DNA of 64,000 bases. It comes from Metallyticus violacea. Its lineage: Eukaryota; Arthropoda; Insecta; Mantodea; Metallyticidae. A model generated the notes under the pieces. The model made no database searches, was not told where the DNA came from, and was given only the letters and a program-made list of their open reading frames with translations. Of the stretch, positions 22,445 through 35,932 are shown piece after piece. The stretch lies in the NCBI GenBank assembly GCA_030762175.1, contig CM060834.1, positions 62,849,501 to 62,913,500 of the forward strand. The letters are read 5' to 3'. Made by a program: the position numbers and the translations under genes. How positions within the stretch are numbered: the stretch's first letter is position 1; every line of letters begins with the position of its first letter.

Positions 22445-25400
22445 TTTGATAGCCTTAGAAGACCATAAAATGAAGAAAGATTCGCAAAAAGAAAACAATT
22501 ATTTCGATGGTTGGAAACTTCATTAGAATCACTTTTTTTCCGTTCTTCTTTGAGATAACAGGTTCTCTTTCATTTTTCCACTTTGATAGCTTTAGAAAAC
22601 CATATTCTGCGTAAAGAATCTCGAAGAGAAAAAAAAATTTTTTCGTAGTTTGATAACTTCAAAGGAATCCCGTTTTGTTGCGTTTCAAATGGAGATAACA
22701 ATTTTCCTTCATTATTCTAGTTGATAGCTTTAGACAACCATAAAATGAAGAAAGATTCGCAAAAAGAAAACATTTGTTTCGATGGTTGGAAACTTCATTA
22801 GAATCACTTTTTTTTCCGTTCTTATTTGAGATAACTGGTTCTCTTTCAATTTTCCACTTTGATTGCCTTAGAAAAGCATATTATGCGGAAAGTATCTCGA
22901 AGAGAAAAAAATTTTTTTTCCAAGTTTGGAAACTTCAAAAGAATCGCGGTTTTTTGCGTTTCAAATGGAGATAACTATTTCTCCTTCTTTATTCTGGTTT
23001 GATAGCCTTAGATAACCATAAAATGAAGAAAGATTCGCGAAAAGAAAACATTTATTTCGACGGTTGGAAACTTCATTAAAATCACTATTTTTCCGTTCTT
23101 ATTTGAGATAGCTGGTTCTCTTTCATTTATCTTCTTTGATAGCCTTAGAGAAGCATATTATGCGGAAAGAATCTCGAAAAGAAAAAATATTTTTTTCGAA
23201 GTTTGTAAACTTCAAAGGGATCGCGTTTTGTTGCGTTTGAAATGGAGATAACTATTTCTCCTTTATTCTAGTTTGATAGCCTTAGAAAACCATAAAATGA
23301 AGAAAGCTTCGCAAAAAGAAAACATTTTTTTCGACGGTTGGAAACTTCATTAGAATCAATTTTTTCCGTTCTTATTTGAGATAACTGGTTCTCTTTCATT
23401 TTCCTTCTTTGATAGCCTTAGAAAAGCATATTATGCGAAAAGAATCTGGGAAAGAAAAAATTTTTTTTTCGAAGTTTGGAAACTTCAAAAGATTTGCGTT
23501 TTGTTGCGTTTCAAATGGAGATAACTATTTCTCCTTCATTATTCTAATTTGATAGCCTTAGAAAACCAAAAATGAAGCAAGTTTCGCGAAAAGAAAACAA
23601 TTATTTCGATGGTTGGAAACTCCATTAGAATCACTTTTTTTCCGTTCTTATTTGAGATAACTGGTTCTCTTTCATTTTCCTTCTTTGATAGCCTTAGAAA
23701 AGCATATTATGCGGAAAGAATCTCGAAAAGAAAATTTTTTTTTTCGAAGTTTAAAAACTTCAAAAGGAACCCGTTTTGTGGCGTTTCAAATGGAGATAAC
23801 TATTTCTCCTTTTTTATTCTGGTTTGATAGCCTTAGAAAACCATAAAATGAAGAAAGATTCGGGAAAAGAAAACATTTCGATGGTTGGAAACTTCATTAG
23901 AATCACTTCTTTCCGTTCTTATTTGAGATAACTGGTTCTCCTTCATTTTTCATCTTTGATAGCCTTAGAAAAACATATGCGGAAAGAATCTCGAAAGGAA
24001 AATTTTTTTTTTCGAAGTTTGGAAACTTCAAAAGAATCGCGTTTTGTTGCGTTTCAAATGGAGATAACTATTTCTCCTTCATTATTCTAGTTTGATAGCC
24101 TTGGAAAACTATAAAACGAAGGAAGTTTCGCGAAAAGAAAACATTTTTTTCGACGGTTGAATACTTCATTAGAATCACTTTTTTCCGTTCTTATTTGAGA
24201 TAACTGGTTCTCTTTCATTTTCCTTCTTTGATAGCCATAGAAAAGCGTATTATGCGGAAAGAATCTTGGAAAGAAAAAAAATTTTTTTTGAAATTTGGAA
24301 ACTTGAAACGAATCGCGTTTTGTTTCGTTTCAAATGGAGATAACTATTTCTCCTTCATTATTCTTGTTTGATAGCCTTAGAAAACCATAAAATGAAGAAA
24401 GTTTCGCGAAAAGAAAACATTTATTTCGATGGTTGGAAACTCCATTAGAATCACTTTTTTTCCGTTCTTATTTGAGATAACTGGTTCTCTTTCATTTTGC
24501 TTCTTTGATAGCCTTAGAAAAGCATATTATGCGGAAAGAATCTCGAAAAGAAAAAAATTTTTTTTCGAAGTTTAAAAACTTCAAAAGAATCGCGTTTTGT
24601 TGCGTTTCAAATGGAGATAACTATTTCTCCTTCTTTATTCTGGTTTTATAGCCTTAGAAAACCAAAAATGAAGAAAGATTCGCGAAAAGAAAACATTTAT
24701 TTCGACGGTTGGAAACTCCATTAGAATCACTTTTTTTCCGTTCTTATTTGAGATAACTGGTTCTCTTTCATTTTCCTTCTTTGATAGCCTTAGAGAAGCA
24801 TATTATGCGGAAAGAATCTCGAAAAGAAAAAAAAAATTTTTCGAAGTTTGAAAACTTCAAAAGAATCACGTTTTGTTGCGTTTCAAATGGAGATAACTAT
24901 TTCTCCTTCTTTATTCTAATTTGATAGCCTTAGAAAACCAAAAATGAAGAAAGTTTCGCGAAAAGAAAACAATTATTTCGATGGATGGAAACTCCATTAG
25001 AATCACTTTTTTTCCGTTCTTATTTGAGATAACTGGTTCTCTTTCATTTTCCTTCTTTGATAGCCTTAGAAAAGCATATTATGCGGAAAAAATCTCGGAA
25101 AGAAAAAAATTTTTTTTTGAAGTCTGGAAACTTCAAAAGATTCGCGTTTTGTTGCGTTTCAAATGGAGATAACTATTTCTCCTTCATTAATCTAGTTTGA
25201 TAGCCTTAGAAAACCATAAAATGAGGAAAGTTTCGCGAAAAGAAAACATTTATTTCGATGGTTGGAAACTTCATTAGAATCACGTTTTTTGCGTTCTTAT
25301 TTGAGATAACTGGTTCTCTTTCATTTTCCTTCTTTGATAGCCTTAGAAAAACATATTATGCGGAAAGAATCTCCAAAAGAAACAATTTTTTTTCGAAGTT

Positions 25401-26190
25401 TGAATACTTAAAAAGAATCGCGTTTTGTTGCGTTTCAAATGGAGATAAATATTTCTCCTTCTTTATTCTAGTTTGATAGTCTTAGAAAACCATAAAATGA
25501 AGAAAGATTCGCGAAAAGAAAACATTTATTTCGATGGTTGGAAACATTTATATAATCACTTTTCTTCCGTTCTTATTAAGGATAAGTGTTTCTCTTTCAT
25601 TTTTCTACTTTTATAGCCTTAGAAAAGCATATTATGCGGAAAGAATCTCGGAAAGAAAAAAAAATTTTTCGAAGTTTGGAAACTTCAAAAGAATCTAGTT
25701 TTGTTGCGTTTCAAATGGAGATAACTATTTCTGCTTCATTATTCTAGTTTGATAGCCTTAGAAAACCATAAAATGAAGAAAGTTTCGCTAAAAGAAAACA
25801 TTTTTTTTGACGGTAGAAAATTCATTAGAATCACTTTTTCAGTTCTAATTTGAGATAACTGGTTCTCTTTCATTTTGCTTCTTTGATAGCATTAGAAAAG
25901 CCAATTATGCGGAAAGAATCTCGGAAAGAAAAAAAAAATTTTTTGAAGTTTGGAAACTTCAAAAGAATCGCGTTTTGTTGCGTTTCAAATGGAGATAACT
26001 ATTTGTCCTTCCTTATTCTAGTTTGATAGCCTTAAAAAACCATAAAATGAAGAAAGTTTCGCGAAAAGAACACATTCATTTCGACGGTTTGAAACTTCAT
26101 TAGAATCACTTTTTTCAGTTCTTATTTGGGATAACTGGTTCTCCTTCATTTTTCTACTTTGATAGCCTTAGAAAATCATATTATGCGGAA
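22445..26190. repeat. ~3.7 kb block family, copy 1
   Basis: Starts at TTTGATAGCCTTAGAAGACC. Order of marks: CTTCTTTGAG with ATAACAGG, GATAACAATTTTCC, TTGTTTCG, CAATTTTCC, GATAGCTGG, AAGCTTCGC, AATCTGGG, CCAAAAATGAAGC, GGAACCCG, the 4-base shortened ACATTTCGATGG (23,870), AAAACGAAGG, GTTTTATAGCC, GAAGTCTGG, CCAAAAGAAAC, TTAAGGATAAG, and CAGTTCTAATTTG. Related copies start at 27,122 (short), 49,373 and 53,501. This is the nearest thing to a dispersed higher-order repeat in the window. Confidence 0.82.
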
Positions 26191-27121
26191 AGATTCTCGA
26201 AAAAAAATTTTTTTTTCGATGTTTGGAAACTTCAAAAGAATCGCGTTTTGTTGCGTTTAAATGGAGATAACTATTTCTCCTTCATTATTCTAGTTTGATA
26301 GCCTTAGAAAACCATAAAATGAAGAAAGATTCGCAAAAAGAAAAGATTTATTTCGATGGTTGGAAACTTCATTAAAATGACTTTTTTTCCGTTCTTATTT
26401 GAGATAACTAGTTCTCTTTCCTTTTACCACTTTGAAAGCCTTAGAAAAGCATATTCTGCGCAAAGAATCACGAAAAGAAAAAAAAAATTTTCGAAGTTTG
26501 GATACTTCAAAGGAATCCCGTTTTGTTGCGTTTAAATGGAGATAACTATTTCTCCTTCATTATTCTAGTTTGATAGCCTTAGAAAACCATAAAATTAAGA
26601 AAGATTCGCGAAAAGGAAAGATTTATTTCCATTGTTGGAAACTTTATTAGAATGACTTTTTTTCCGTTCTTATTTGAGATAACTGGTTCTCTTTCATTTT
26701 TCCACTTTGGTAGCCTTAGAAAAGCATATTATGCGGAAAGAATCTCGGAAAGAAATTTTTTTTTTTCGAATTTTGGAAACTTCAAAAGAATCGCGTTTTG
26801 TTGCTTTTCAAATGGAGATAACTATTTCTCCTTCATTATTCTAGTTTGATAGCTTTAGAAACCCATAAACTGAAGAAATAATAGCGAAAAGAAAGCATTT
26901 ATTTCGATGGTTGGAAACTTCATTAGAATCACTTTTTTTCCGTTCTTATATGAGATAACTGGAAATTTTTACATTTTATTCTTTGATAGCCTTAGAAAAG
27001 CATATTATGCGGAAAGAATCTCCGAAAGAAAAGAAAACAATTTCGAATTTTGGAATCTTCAAAAGAATCGCGTTTTGTTGCGTTTCAAATGGAGATAACT
27101 ATTTCTCCTTCATTATTCTAG
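26191..27121. repeat. Mixed satellite segment between block copies
   Basis: The first part (to about 26,530) has GATTCTCG plus ACTAGTTCTC with TACCACTTTGAAAGCC and CTGCGCAAAGAATCACG, also found at 29,200-29,540 and 56,950-57,290. From about 26,537 it matches 21,860-22,444 at offset 4,677. GCGTTTAAATGG (one C fewer) marks both sides. Confidence 0.68.
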
Positions 27122-28742
27122 TTTGATAGCCTTAGAAGACCATAAAATGAAGAAAGATTCGCAAAAAGAAAACAATTATTTCGATGGTTGGAAACTTCAT
27201 TAGAATCACTTTTTTTCCGTTCTTCTTTGAGATAACAGGTTCTCTTTCATTTTTCCACTTTGATAGCTTTAGAAAAGCATATTCTGCGTAAAGAATCTCG
27301 AAAAGAAAAAAAATTTTTTTCGTAGTTTGATAACTTCAAAGGAATCCCGTTTTGTTGCGTTTCAAATGGAGATAACAATTTTCCATCATTATTCTAGTTG
27401 ATAGCTTTAGACAACCATAAAATGAAGAAAGATTCGCAAAAAGAAAACATTTGTTTCGATGGTTGGAAACTTCATTAGAATCACTTTTTTTTCCGTTCTT
27501 ATTTGAGATAACTGGTTCTCTTTCAATTTTCCACTTTGATTGCCTTAGAAAAGCATATTATGCGGAAAGTATCTCGAAGAGAAAAAAATTTTTTTTCCAA
27601 GTTTGGAAACTTCAAAAGAATCGCGGTTTTTTGCGTTTCAAATGGAGATAACTATTTCTCCTTCTTTATTCTGGTTTGATAGCCTTAGATAACCATAAAA
27701 TGAAGAAAGATTCGCGAAAAGAAAACATTTATTTCGACCGTTGGAAACTTCATTAAAATCACTATTTTTCCGTTCTTATTTGAGATAGCTGGTTCTCTTT
27801 CATTTTCCTTCTTTGATAGCCTTAGAGAAGCATATTATGCGGAAAGAATCTCGAAAAGAAAAAATATTTTTTTCGAAGTTTGTAAACTTCAAAGGGATCG
27901 CGTTTTGTTGCGTTTGAAATGGAGATAACTATTTCTCCTTTATTCTAGTTTGATAGCCTTAGAAAACCATAAAATGAAGAAAGCTTCGCAAAAAGAAAAC
28001 ATTTTTTTCGACGGTTGGAAACTTCATTAGAATCAATTTTTTCCGTTCTTATTTGAGATAACTGGTTCTCTTTCATTTTCCTTCTTTGATAGCCTTAGAA
28101 AAGCATATTATGCGAAAAGAATCTGGGAAAGAAAAAATTTTTTTTTCGAAGTTTGGAAACTTCAAAAGATTTGCGTTTTGTTGCGTTTCAAATGGAGATA
28201 AGTATTTCTCCTTCATTATTCTAATTTGATAGCCTTAGAAAACCAAAAATGAAGCAATTTTCGCGAAAAGAAAACAATTATTTCGATGGTTGGAAACTCC
28301 ATTAGAATCACTTTTTTTCCGTTCTTATTTGAGATAACTGGTTCTCTTTCATTTTCCTTCTTTGATAGCCTTAGAAAAGCATATTATGCGGAAAGAATCT
28401 CGAAAAGAAAATTTTTTTTTTCGAAGTTTAAAAACTTCAAAAGGAACCCGTTTTGTGGCGTTTCAAATGGAGATAACTATTTCTCCTTTTTTATTCTGGT
28501 TTGATAGCCTTAGAAAACCATAAAATGAAGAAAGATTCGGGAAAAGAAAACATTTCGATGGTTGGAAACTTCATTAGAATCACTTTTTTCCGTTCTTATT
28601 TGAGATAACTGGTTCTCCTTCATTTTTCATCTTTGATAGCCTTAGAAAAACATATGCAGAAAGAATCTCGAAAGGAAAAATTTTTTTTTCGAAGTTTGGA
28701 AACTTCAAAAGAATTGCGTTTTGTTGCGTTTCAAATGGAGAT
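27122..28742. repeat. ~3.7 kb block family, copy 2 (5' part only)
   Basis: Matches 22,445-24,065 at offset 4,677, including ATAACAGG, AAGCTTCGC, AATCTGGG, GGAACCCG and the shortened ACATTTCGATGG. It stops around TCAAATGGAGATAA and then jumps to the TAAATATTTC monomer, which lies at 25,441 in copy 1. About five monomers of the full block are therefore missing. Confidence 0.82.
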
Positions 28743-29831
28743 AAATATTTCTCCTTCTTTATTCTAGTTTGATAGTCTTAGAAAACCATAAAATGAAGAA
28801 AGATTCGCGAAAAGAAAACATTTATTTCGATGGTTGGAAACATTTATATAATCACTTTTCTTCCGTTCTTATTAAGGATAAGTGTTTCTCTTTCATTTTT
28901 CTACTTTTATAGCCTTAGAAAAGCATATTATGCGGAAAGAATCTCGGAAAGAAAAAAAAATTTTTCGAAGTTTGGAAACTTCAAAAGAATCTAGTTTTGT
29001 TGCGTTTCAAATGGAGATAACTATTTCTCCTTCATTATTCTAGTTTGATAGCCTTAGAAAACCATAAAATGAAGAAAGTTTCGCTAAAAGAAAACATTTT
29101 TTTCGACGGTAGAAAATTCATTAGAATCACTTTTTCAGTTCTAATTTGAGATAACTGGTTCTCTTTCATTTTGCTTCTTTGATAGCATTAGAAAATCATA
29201 TTATGCGGAAAGATTCTCGAAAAAAAATTTTTTTTTCGATGTTTGGAAACTTCAAAAGAATCGCGTTTTGTTGCGTTTAAATGGAGATAACTATTTCTCC
29301 TTCATTATTCTAGTTTGATAGCCTTAGAAAACCATAAAATGAAGAAAGATTCGCAAAAAGAAAAGATTTATTTCGATGGTTGGAAACTTCATTAAAATGA
29401 CTTTTTTTCCGTTCTTATTTGAGATAACTAGTTCTCTTTCCTTTTACCACTTTGAAAGCCTTAGAAAAGCATATTCTGCGCAAAGAATCACGAAAAGAAA
29501 AAAAAAATTTTCGAAGTTTGGATACTTCAAAGGAATCCCGTTTTGTTGCGTTTCAAATGGAGATTACTATTTCTCCTTCATTATTCTAGTTTGATAGCCT
29601 TAGAAAACCATAAAATGAAGAAAGTTTCGCGAAATGAAAACATTTATTTCGATGGTTGGAAACTTCATTAGAATCACTTTTTTTTCCGTTCTTATTTGAG
29701 ATAACTGGTTCTCTTTCAATTTTCCACTTTGATAGCCTTAGAAAAGCATATTATGCTGAAAGAATCTCGAAGAGAAAAAAATTTTTTTTCCAAGTTTGGA
29801 AAATTATAAAGGAATGCGTTTTGTTGAGTTT
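28743..29831. repeat. Right-flank segment with internal deletion relative to 25.4-26.5 kb
   Basis: Begins as 25,447 onward at offset about 3,296 (TTAAGGATAAG, CTAAAAGAAAAC, CAGTTCTAATTTG) and then, at GATAGCATTAGAAAATC near 29,185, joins the GATTCTCG monomer (26,176 in the other copy), so one monomer is missing. It then carries ACTAGTTCTC, GAGATTACTATTTC, GCGAAATGAAAAC and GGAAAATTATAAAGG monomers. The same stretch is found at 56,498-57,586 at offset 27,755. Confidence 0.75.
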
Positions 29832-31490
29832 AATGGAGATAACTATTTCTCCTTCATTATTCTAGTTTGATAGCCTTAGAAAACCATTAAATGAAGAAAG
29901 ATTCGCAAAAAGAAAACATTTATTTCGATGGTTGGAAACTTCATTAGAATCACTTTTTTTCCGTTCTTATTTGAGATAACTGTTTCTCTTTCATTTTTCC
30001 ACTTTGATAGCCTTAGAAAAGCATATAATGCGGAAAGAATCTCGGAAAGAAAATTTTTTTTTTTCGAAGTTTGGAAACTTCAAAAGAATCGCGTTTTGTT
30101 GCGTTTCAAATGGAGATAACTATTTCTCCTATTTTATTCTAGTTTGATAGTTTTAGAAAACCATAAAATGAAGAAAGATTCGCGAAAAGAAAACATTTAT
30201 TTCGATGGTTGGAAACTTCATTAGAATCACTTTTTTTCCGTTCTTATTTGAGATAACTGGTTCTCTTTCATTTTTCCACTTCGATAGCCTTAGAAAACTT
30301 ATTATGCGGAAAGAATCTCCGAAAGAAAAAAATTTTTTTTCGAAGTTTGGAATCTTCACAAGAATCGCGTTTTGTTGCGTTTCAAATGGAGATAACTACT
30401 TCTCCTTCATTATTCTAGTTTGATAGCCTTAGAAAACCATAAAATGAAGAAAGATTCGCGAAAAGAAAAGACTTATTTCAGTTGTTGGAAACTTCATTAG
30501 AATCACTTTTTTTCCGTTCTTATATGAGATAACTGGTTATCTTTCATTTTTCTTCTTTGATAGCCTTAGAAAAGCATATTATGCGGAAAGATTCTCGAAA
30601 AGAAAAAAAATTTTTTCAAGTTAGGAAACTTCAAATAATCCCGTTTTTTTATGTTTCAAGTGGAGATATCTATTTCTCCTTCATTATTCTAGTTTGATAG
30701 CCTTAGAAAACCATAAAATGAAGAAAGATTCGCGGAAAGAAAACATTTATTTCCATGGTTGGAAACTTCATTATAATCAATTTTTTTCCGTTCTTATTTG
30801 AGATAACTGGTTCTCTTTCATTTTTCTACTTTGATAGCTTTAGAAAAGCATATTCTGCGCAAAGATTCTCGATAAGAAAAAAAAAATTTTTCGAAGTTTG
30901 GTAACTACAAAAGAATCGGGTTTTGTTGCCTATCAAATGGAGATAACTATTTCTCCTTCATTATTCTAGTTTGATAGCCTTAGAAAACCATAAAATTAAG
31001 AAAGTATCGGGAAAAGAAAACATTTATTTCGATGGTTTGAAACTTCATTAGAATCACTTTTTTCCGTTCTTACGTGAGTTAACTGGTTATCTTTCATTTT
31101 TCTTCTTTGATAGCTTTAGAAAAACATATTATGCGGAAAGAATCTCGAAAGGAAAACATTTTTTTTTTTTGAAGTTTGGAAACTTCATAAGAAACGCGTT
31201 TTGTGCGTTTCAAATAGAGATAACTATTTCTCCTTCATTATTCTAGTTTGATAGCCTTAGAAAACCATAAAATGAAGAAAGATTCGCGGAAAGAAAACAT
31301 TTATTTCCATGGTTGGAAACTTCATTATAATCAATTTTTTTCCGTTCTTATTTGAGATAACTGGTTCTCTTACATTTTTCTACTTTGATAGCTTTAGAAA
31401 AGCATATTCTGCGCAAAGAATCTCGAAAAGAAAAAACATTTTTTTTCGTAGTTCGGTAACTTCAAAGGAATCCCGTTTTGTTGCGTTTCA
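29832..31490. repeat. 6-monomer tandem duplication, copy 1 (1,659 bp)
   Basis: Repeats directly as 31,491-33,148. Marks: CCATTAAATG, ATAACTGTTTC, GCATATAATGC, CCTATTTTATTC, GGAATCTTCACAAG, AAAACTTATTATGC, TTATTTCAGTTG, CAAGTTAGG, TTTATGTTTCAAG, GATATC, TTGCCTATC, TTACGTGAGTTAAC, and TTTGTGCGTTTC. The junction falls between 31,491 and 31,546. Confidence 0.9.
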
Positions 31491-33148
31491 AATGGAGATA
31501 ACTATTTCTCCTTCATTATTCTAGTTTGATAGCCTTAGAAAACCATTAAATGAAGAAAGATTCGCAAAAAGAAAACATTTATTTCGATGGTTGGAAACTT
31601 CATTAGAATCACTTTTTTTCCGTTCTTATTTGAGATAACTGTTTCTCTTTCATTTTTCCACTTTGATAGCCTTAGAAAAGCATATAATGCGGAAAGAATC
31701 TCGGAAAGAAAATTTTTTTTTTTCGAAGTTTGGAAACTTCAAAAGAATCGCGTTTTGTTGCGTTTCAAATGGAGATAACTATTTCTCCTATTTTATTCTA
31801 GTTTGATAGTTTTAGAAAACCATAAAATGAAGAAAGATTCGCGAAAAGAAAACATTTATTTCGATGGTTGGAAACTTCATTAGAATCACTTTTTTTCCGT
31901 TCTTATTTGAGATAACTGGTTCTCTTTCATTTTTCCACTTCGATAGCCTTAGAAAACTTATTATGCGGAAAGAATCTCCGAAAGAAAAAAATTTTTTTTC
32001 GAAGTTTGGAATCTTCACAAGAATCGCGTTTTGTTGCGTTTCAAATGGAGATAACTACTTCTCCTTCATTATTCTAGTTTGATAGCCTTAGAAAACCATA
32101 AAATGAAGAAAGATTCGCGAAAAGAAAAGACTTATTTCAGTTGTTGGAAACTTCATTAGAATCACTTTTTTTCCGTTCTTATATGAGATAACTGGTTATC
32201 TTTCATTTTTCTTCTTTGATAGCCTTAGAAAAGCATATTATGCCGAAAGATTCTCGAAAAGAAAAAAAATTTTTTCAAGTTAGGAAACTTCAAATAATCC
32301 CGTTTTTTTATGTTTCAAGTGGAGATATCTATTTCTCCTTCATTATTCTAGTTTGATAGCCTTAGAAAACCATAAAATGAAGAAAAATTCGCGGAAAGAA
32401 AACATTTATTTCCATGGTTGGAAACTTCATTATAATCAATTTTTTTCCGTTCTTATTTGAGATAACTGGTTCTCTTTCATTTTTCTACTTTGATAGCTTT
32501 AGAAAAGCATATTCTGCGCAAAGATTCTCGATAAGAAAAAAAAAATTTTTCGAAGTTTGGTAACTACAAAAGAATCGGGTTTTGTTGCCTATCAAATGGA
32601 GATAACTATTTCTCCTTCATTATTCTAGTTTGATAGCCTTAGAAAACCATAAAATTAAGAAAGTATCGGGAAAAGAAAACATTTATTTCGATGGTTTGAA
32701 ACTTCATTAGAATCACTTTTTTCCGTTCTTACGTGAGTTAACTGGTTATCTTTCATTTTTCTTCTTTGATAGCTTTAGAAAAACATATTATGCGGAAAGA
32801 ATCTCGAAAGGAAAACATTTTTTTTTTTGAAGTTTGGAAACTTCATAAGAAACGCGTTTTGTGCGTTTCAAATAGAGATAACTATTTCTCCTTCATTATT
32901 CTAGTTTGATAGCCTTAGAAAACCATAAAATGAAGAAAGATTCGCGGAAAGAAAACATTTATTTCCATGGTTGGAAACTTCATTATAATCAATTTTTTTC
33001 CGTTCTTATTTGAGATAACTGGTTCTCTTACATTTTTCTACTTTGATAGCTTTAGAAAAGCATATTCTGCGCAAAGAATCTCGAAAAGAAAAAACATTTT
33101 TTTTCGTAGTTCGGTAACTTCAAAGGAATCCCGTTTTGTTGCGTTTCA
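31491..33148. repeat. 6-monomer tandem duplication, copy 2
   Basis: Adjacent and nearly identical to copy 1. Offset is 1,659 and becomes 1,658 late in the block because of one base in an A/T run. Differences seen include TATGCCGAAAG (32,240) against TATGCGGAAAG (30,582), and AAAAATTCGCGG (32,382) against AAAGATTCGCGG (30,724). Its last part overlaps the start of the 17-monomer pair. Confidence 0.9.
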
Positions 33149-35932
33149 AATGGAGATAACTATTTCTCCTTCATTATTCTAGTTTGATAGCCTTAGAAAA
33201 CCATAAAATGAAGAAAGATTCGCGAAAAGAAAATCATTATTTCGATGGTTGGAAACTTCATTAGAATCATTTTTTTCCTTTCATATTTGAGATAACTGGT
33301 TCTCTTTCCTTTTTCCACTTTGATAGCCTTAGAAAAACATATATGCTGAAATTATCTCCGAAAGAAAAAAATTTTTTTCGAAGTTTGGAATTTTCAAAAG
33401 AATAGCGTTTTGTTGCGTTTCAAATGGAGATAACTATTTCTCCTTCATTTTTCTAGTTTGATAGCCTTAGAAAACCATAAAATGAAGAAAGTTTCTCGAA
33501 AAGAAAACATTTATTTCGACGGTTGGAAACTTCATTAGAATCACTTTTTTTCCGTTCTTATTTGAGATAACTGGTTCTCTTTCATTTTTCTACTTTGATA
33601 GCCTTAGAAAAGCATATTATGCGGAAAGATTCTCGATAAAAATTTTTTTTTTTCGAAGTTTGGTAACTTCAAAAGAATCGCGTTTTGTTGCGTTTAAATG
33701 GAGATAACTATTTCTCCTTCATTATTCTAGTTTGATAGCCTTAGAAAACCATAAAATGAAGAAAGATTCGCAAAAAGAAAAGATTTATTTCGATGGTTGG
33801 AAACTTCATTAAAATGACTTTTTTTCCGTTCTTATTTGAGATAACTAGTTCTCTTTCCTTTTACCACTTTGAAAGCCTTAGAAAAGCATATTATGCGCAA
33901 AGATTCTCGAAAAGAAAAAAAATTTTTTCGAAGTTTCGATACTTCAAAGGAATCCCGTTTGGTTTCGTTTCAAATGGAGATTACTATTTCTCCTTCATTA
34001 TTCTAGTTTGATAGCCTTAGAAAACCATAAAATGAAGAAAGTTTCGCGAAATGAAAACATTTATTTCGATGGTGTGAAACTTCATTAGAATCACTTTTTT
34101 TTCCGTTCTTATTTGAGTTAACTGGTTCTCTTTCAATTTTCCACTTTGATAGCCTTAGAAAAGCATATTATGCTGAAAGAATCTCGAAGAGAAAAAAAAA
34201 ATTTTTTCCAAGTTTGGAAAATTATAAAGAAATGCGTTTTGTTGAGTTTAATGGAGATAACTATTTCTCCTTCCTTATTCTAGTTTGATAGCCTTAGAAA
34301 ACCATAAAATGAAGAAAGATTCGCAAAAAGAAACATTTATTTCGATGGTTGGAAACTTCATTAGAATCACTTTTTTTCCGTTCTTATTTGAGATAACTGT
34401 TTCTCTTTCATTTTTCCACTTTGATAGCCTTAGAAAAGCATATTATGCGGAAAGAATCTCGGAAAGAAAAAAATTTTTTTTCGAAGTTTGGAAACTTCAA
34501 AAGAATCGCGTTTTGTTGCGTTTCAAATGGAGATAACTATTTCTCCTATTTTATTCTAGTTTGGTATCCTTAGTAATCCATAAAATGAAGAAAGATTCGC
34601 GAAAAGAAAGCATTTATTTCGATGGTTGGAAACTTCATTAGAATCACATTTTTCCGTTCTTATTTGAGATAACTGGTTCTCTTTCATTATTCTACTTTGA
34701 TAGCTTTAGAAAACCAGATTCTGCGCTAAGATTCTCGATAAGAAAAAATTTTTTTTCGAAGTTTGGTAACTTCAAAAGAATCGCGTTTTGTTGCGTATCA
34801 AATGGAGATAACTATTTCCCCTTTATTATTCTAGTTTGATAGCCTTAGAAACCATAAAATGAAGAAAGATTCGCGAAAAGAAAACATTTAAATCGATGGT
34901 TGGAAACTTCATTAGAATCACTTTTTTCCGTTCTTATTTGAGATAACTGGTTCTCTTTCATTTTTCCTCTTTGATAGCTTTAGAAAAGCATATTATGCGG
35001 AAAGAATCTCGTAGAGAAAACTTTTTTTTTTCCAAGTATGGAAAATTATAAAGAATCTCGATTTGTTGAGTTTGATGGAGATATCTATTTCTCCTTCATT
35101 ATTCTAGTTTGATAGCCTTAGAAAACCATAAAATGAAGAAAGATTCGCAAAAACAAAACATTTATTTCGATGGTTGGAAACTTCATTAGAATGACTTTTT
35201 TTCCGTTCTTGTATGAGATAACTGTTTATCTTTCATTTTTCTTCTTTGATAGCTTTAGAAATGCATATTGTGCGGAAATAATCTCCAAAAGAAAAGTTAT
35301 TTTTTCGAAGTTTGGAAACTTCAAATGAATCGCGTTTTGTTGCGTTTCAAATGGAGATAACTATTTCTTCTTCCTTATTCTAGTATGATAGCCTTAGAAA
35401 ACCGTAAAATGAAGAAAGTATCGGGAAAAGAAAACATTTATTTCGATGGTTTGAAACTTCATTAGAATCACTTTTTTCCGTTCTTATATGAGTTAACTGG
35501 TTATCTTTCATTTTTCTTCTTTGATAGCCTTAGAAAAGCATATTATGCGGAAAGAATCTCGAAAGGAAAAAAATTTTTTTTTTGAAGTTTGGAAACTTCA
35601 AAAGAAACGCGTTTTGTTGCGTTTCAAATGGAGATAACTATTTCTCCTTCATTATTCTAGTTTGATAGCCTTAGAAAACCATAAAATGAAGAAAGATTCG
35701 CGGAAAGAAAACATTTATTTCCATAGTTGGAAACTTCATTATAATCACATTTTTCCGTTCTTATTTGAGATAACCGGTTCTCTTTCATTTTTCTACTTTG
35801 ATAGCCTTAGAAAAGCATATTATGCCGAAAGATTCTCGAAAAAAAAATTTTTTTTCGATGTTTGGAAACTTCAAAGAATCGCGTTTTGTTGCGTTTCAAA
35901 TGGAGATAACTATTTTTCCTTCATTATTCTAA

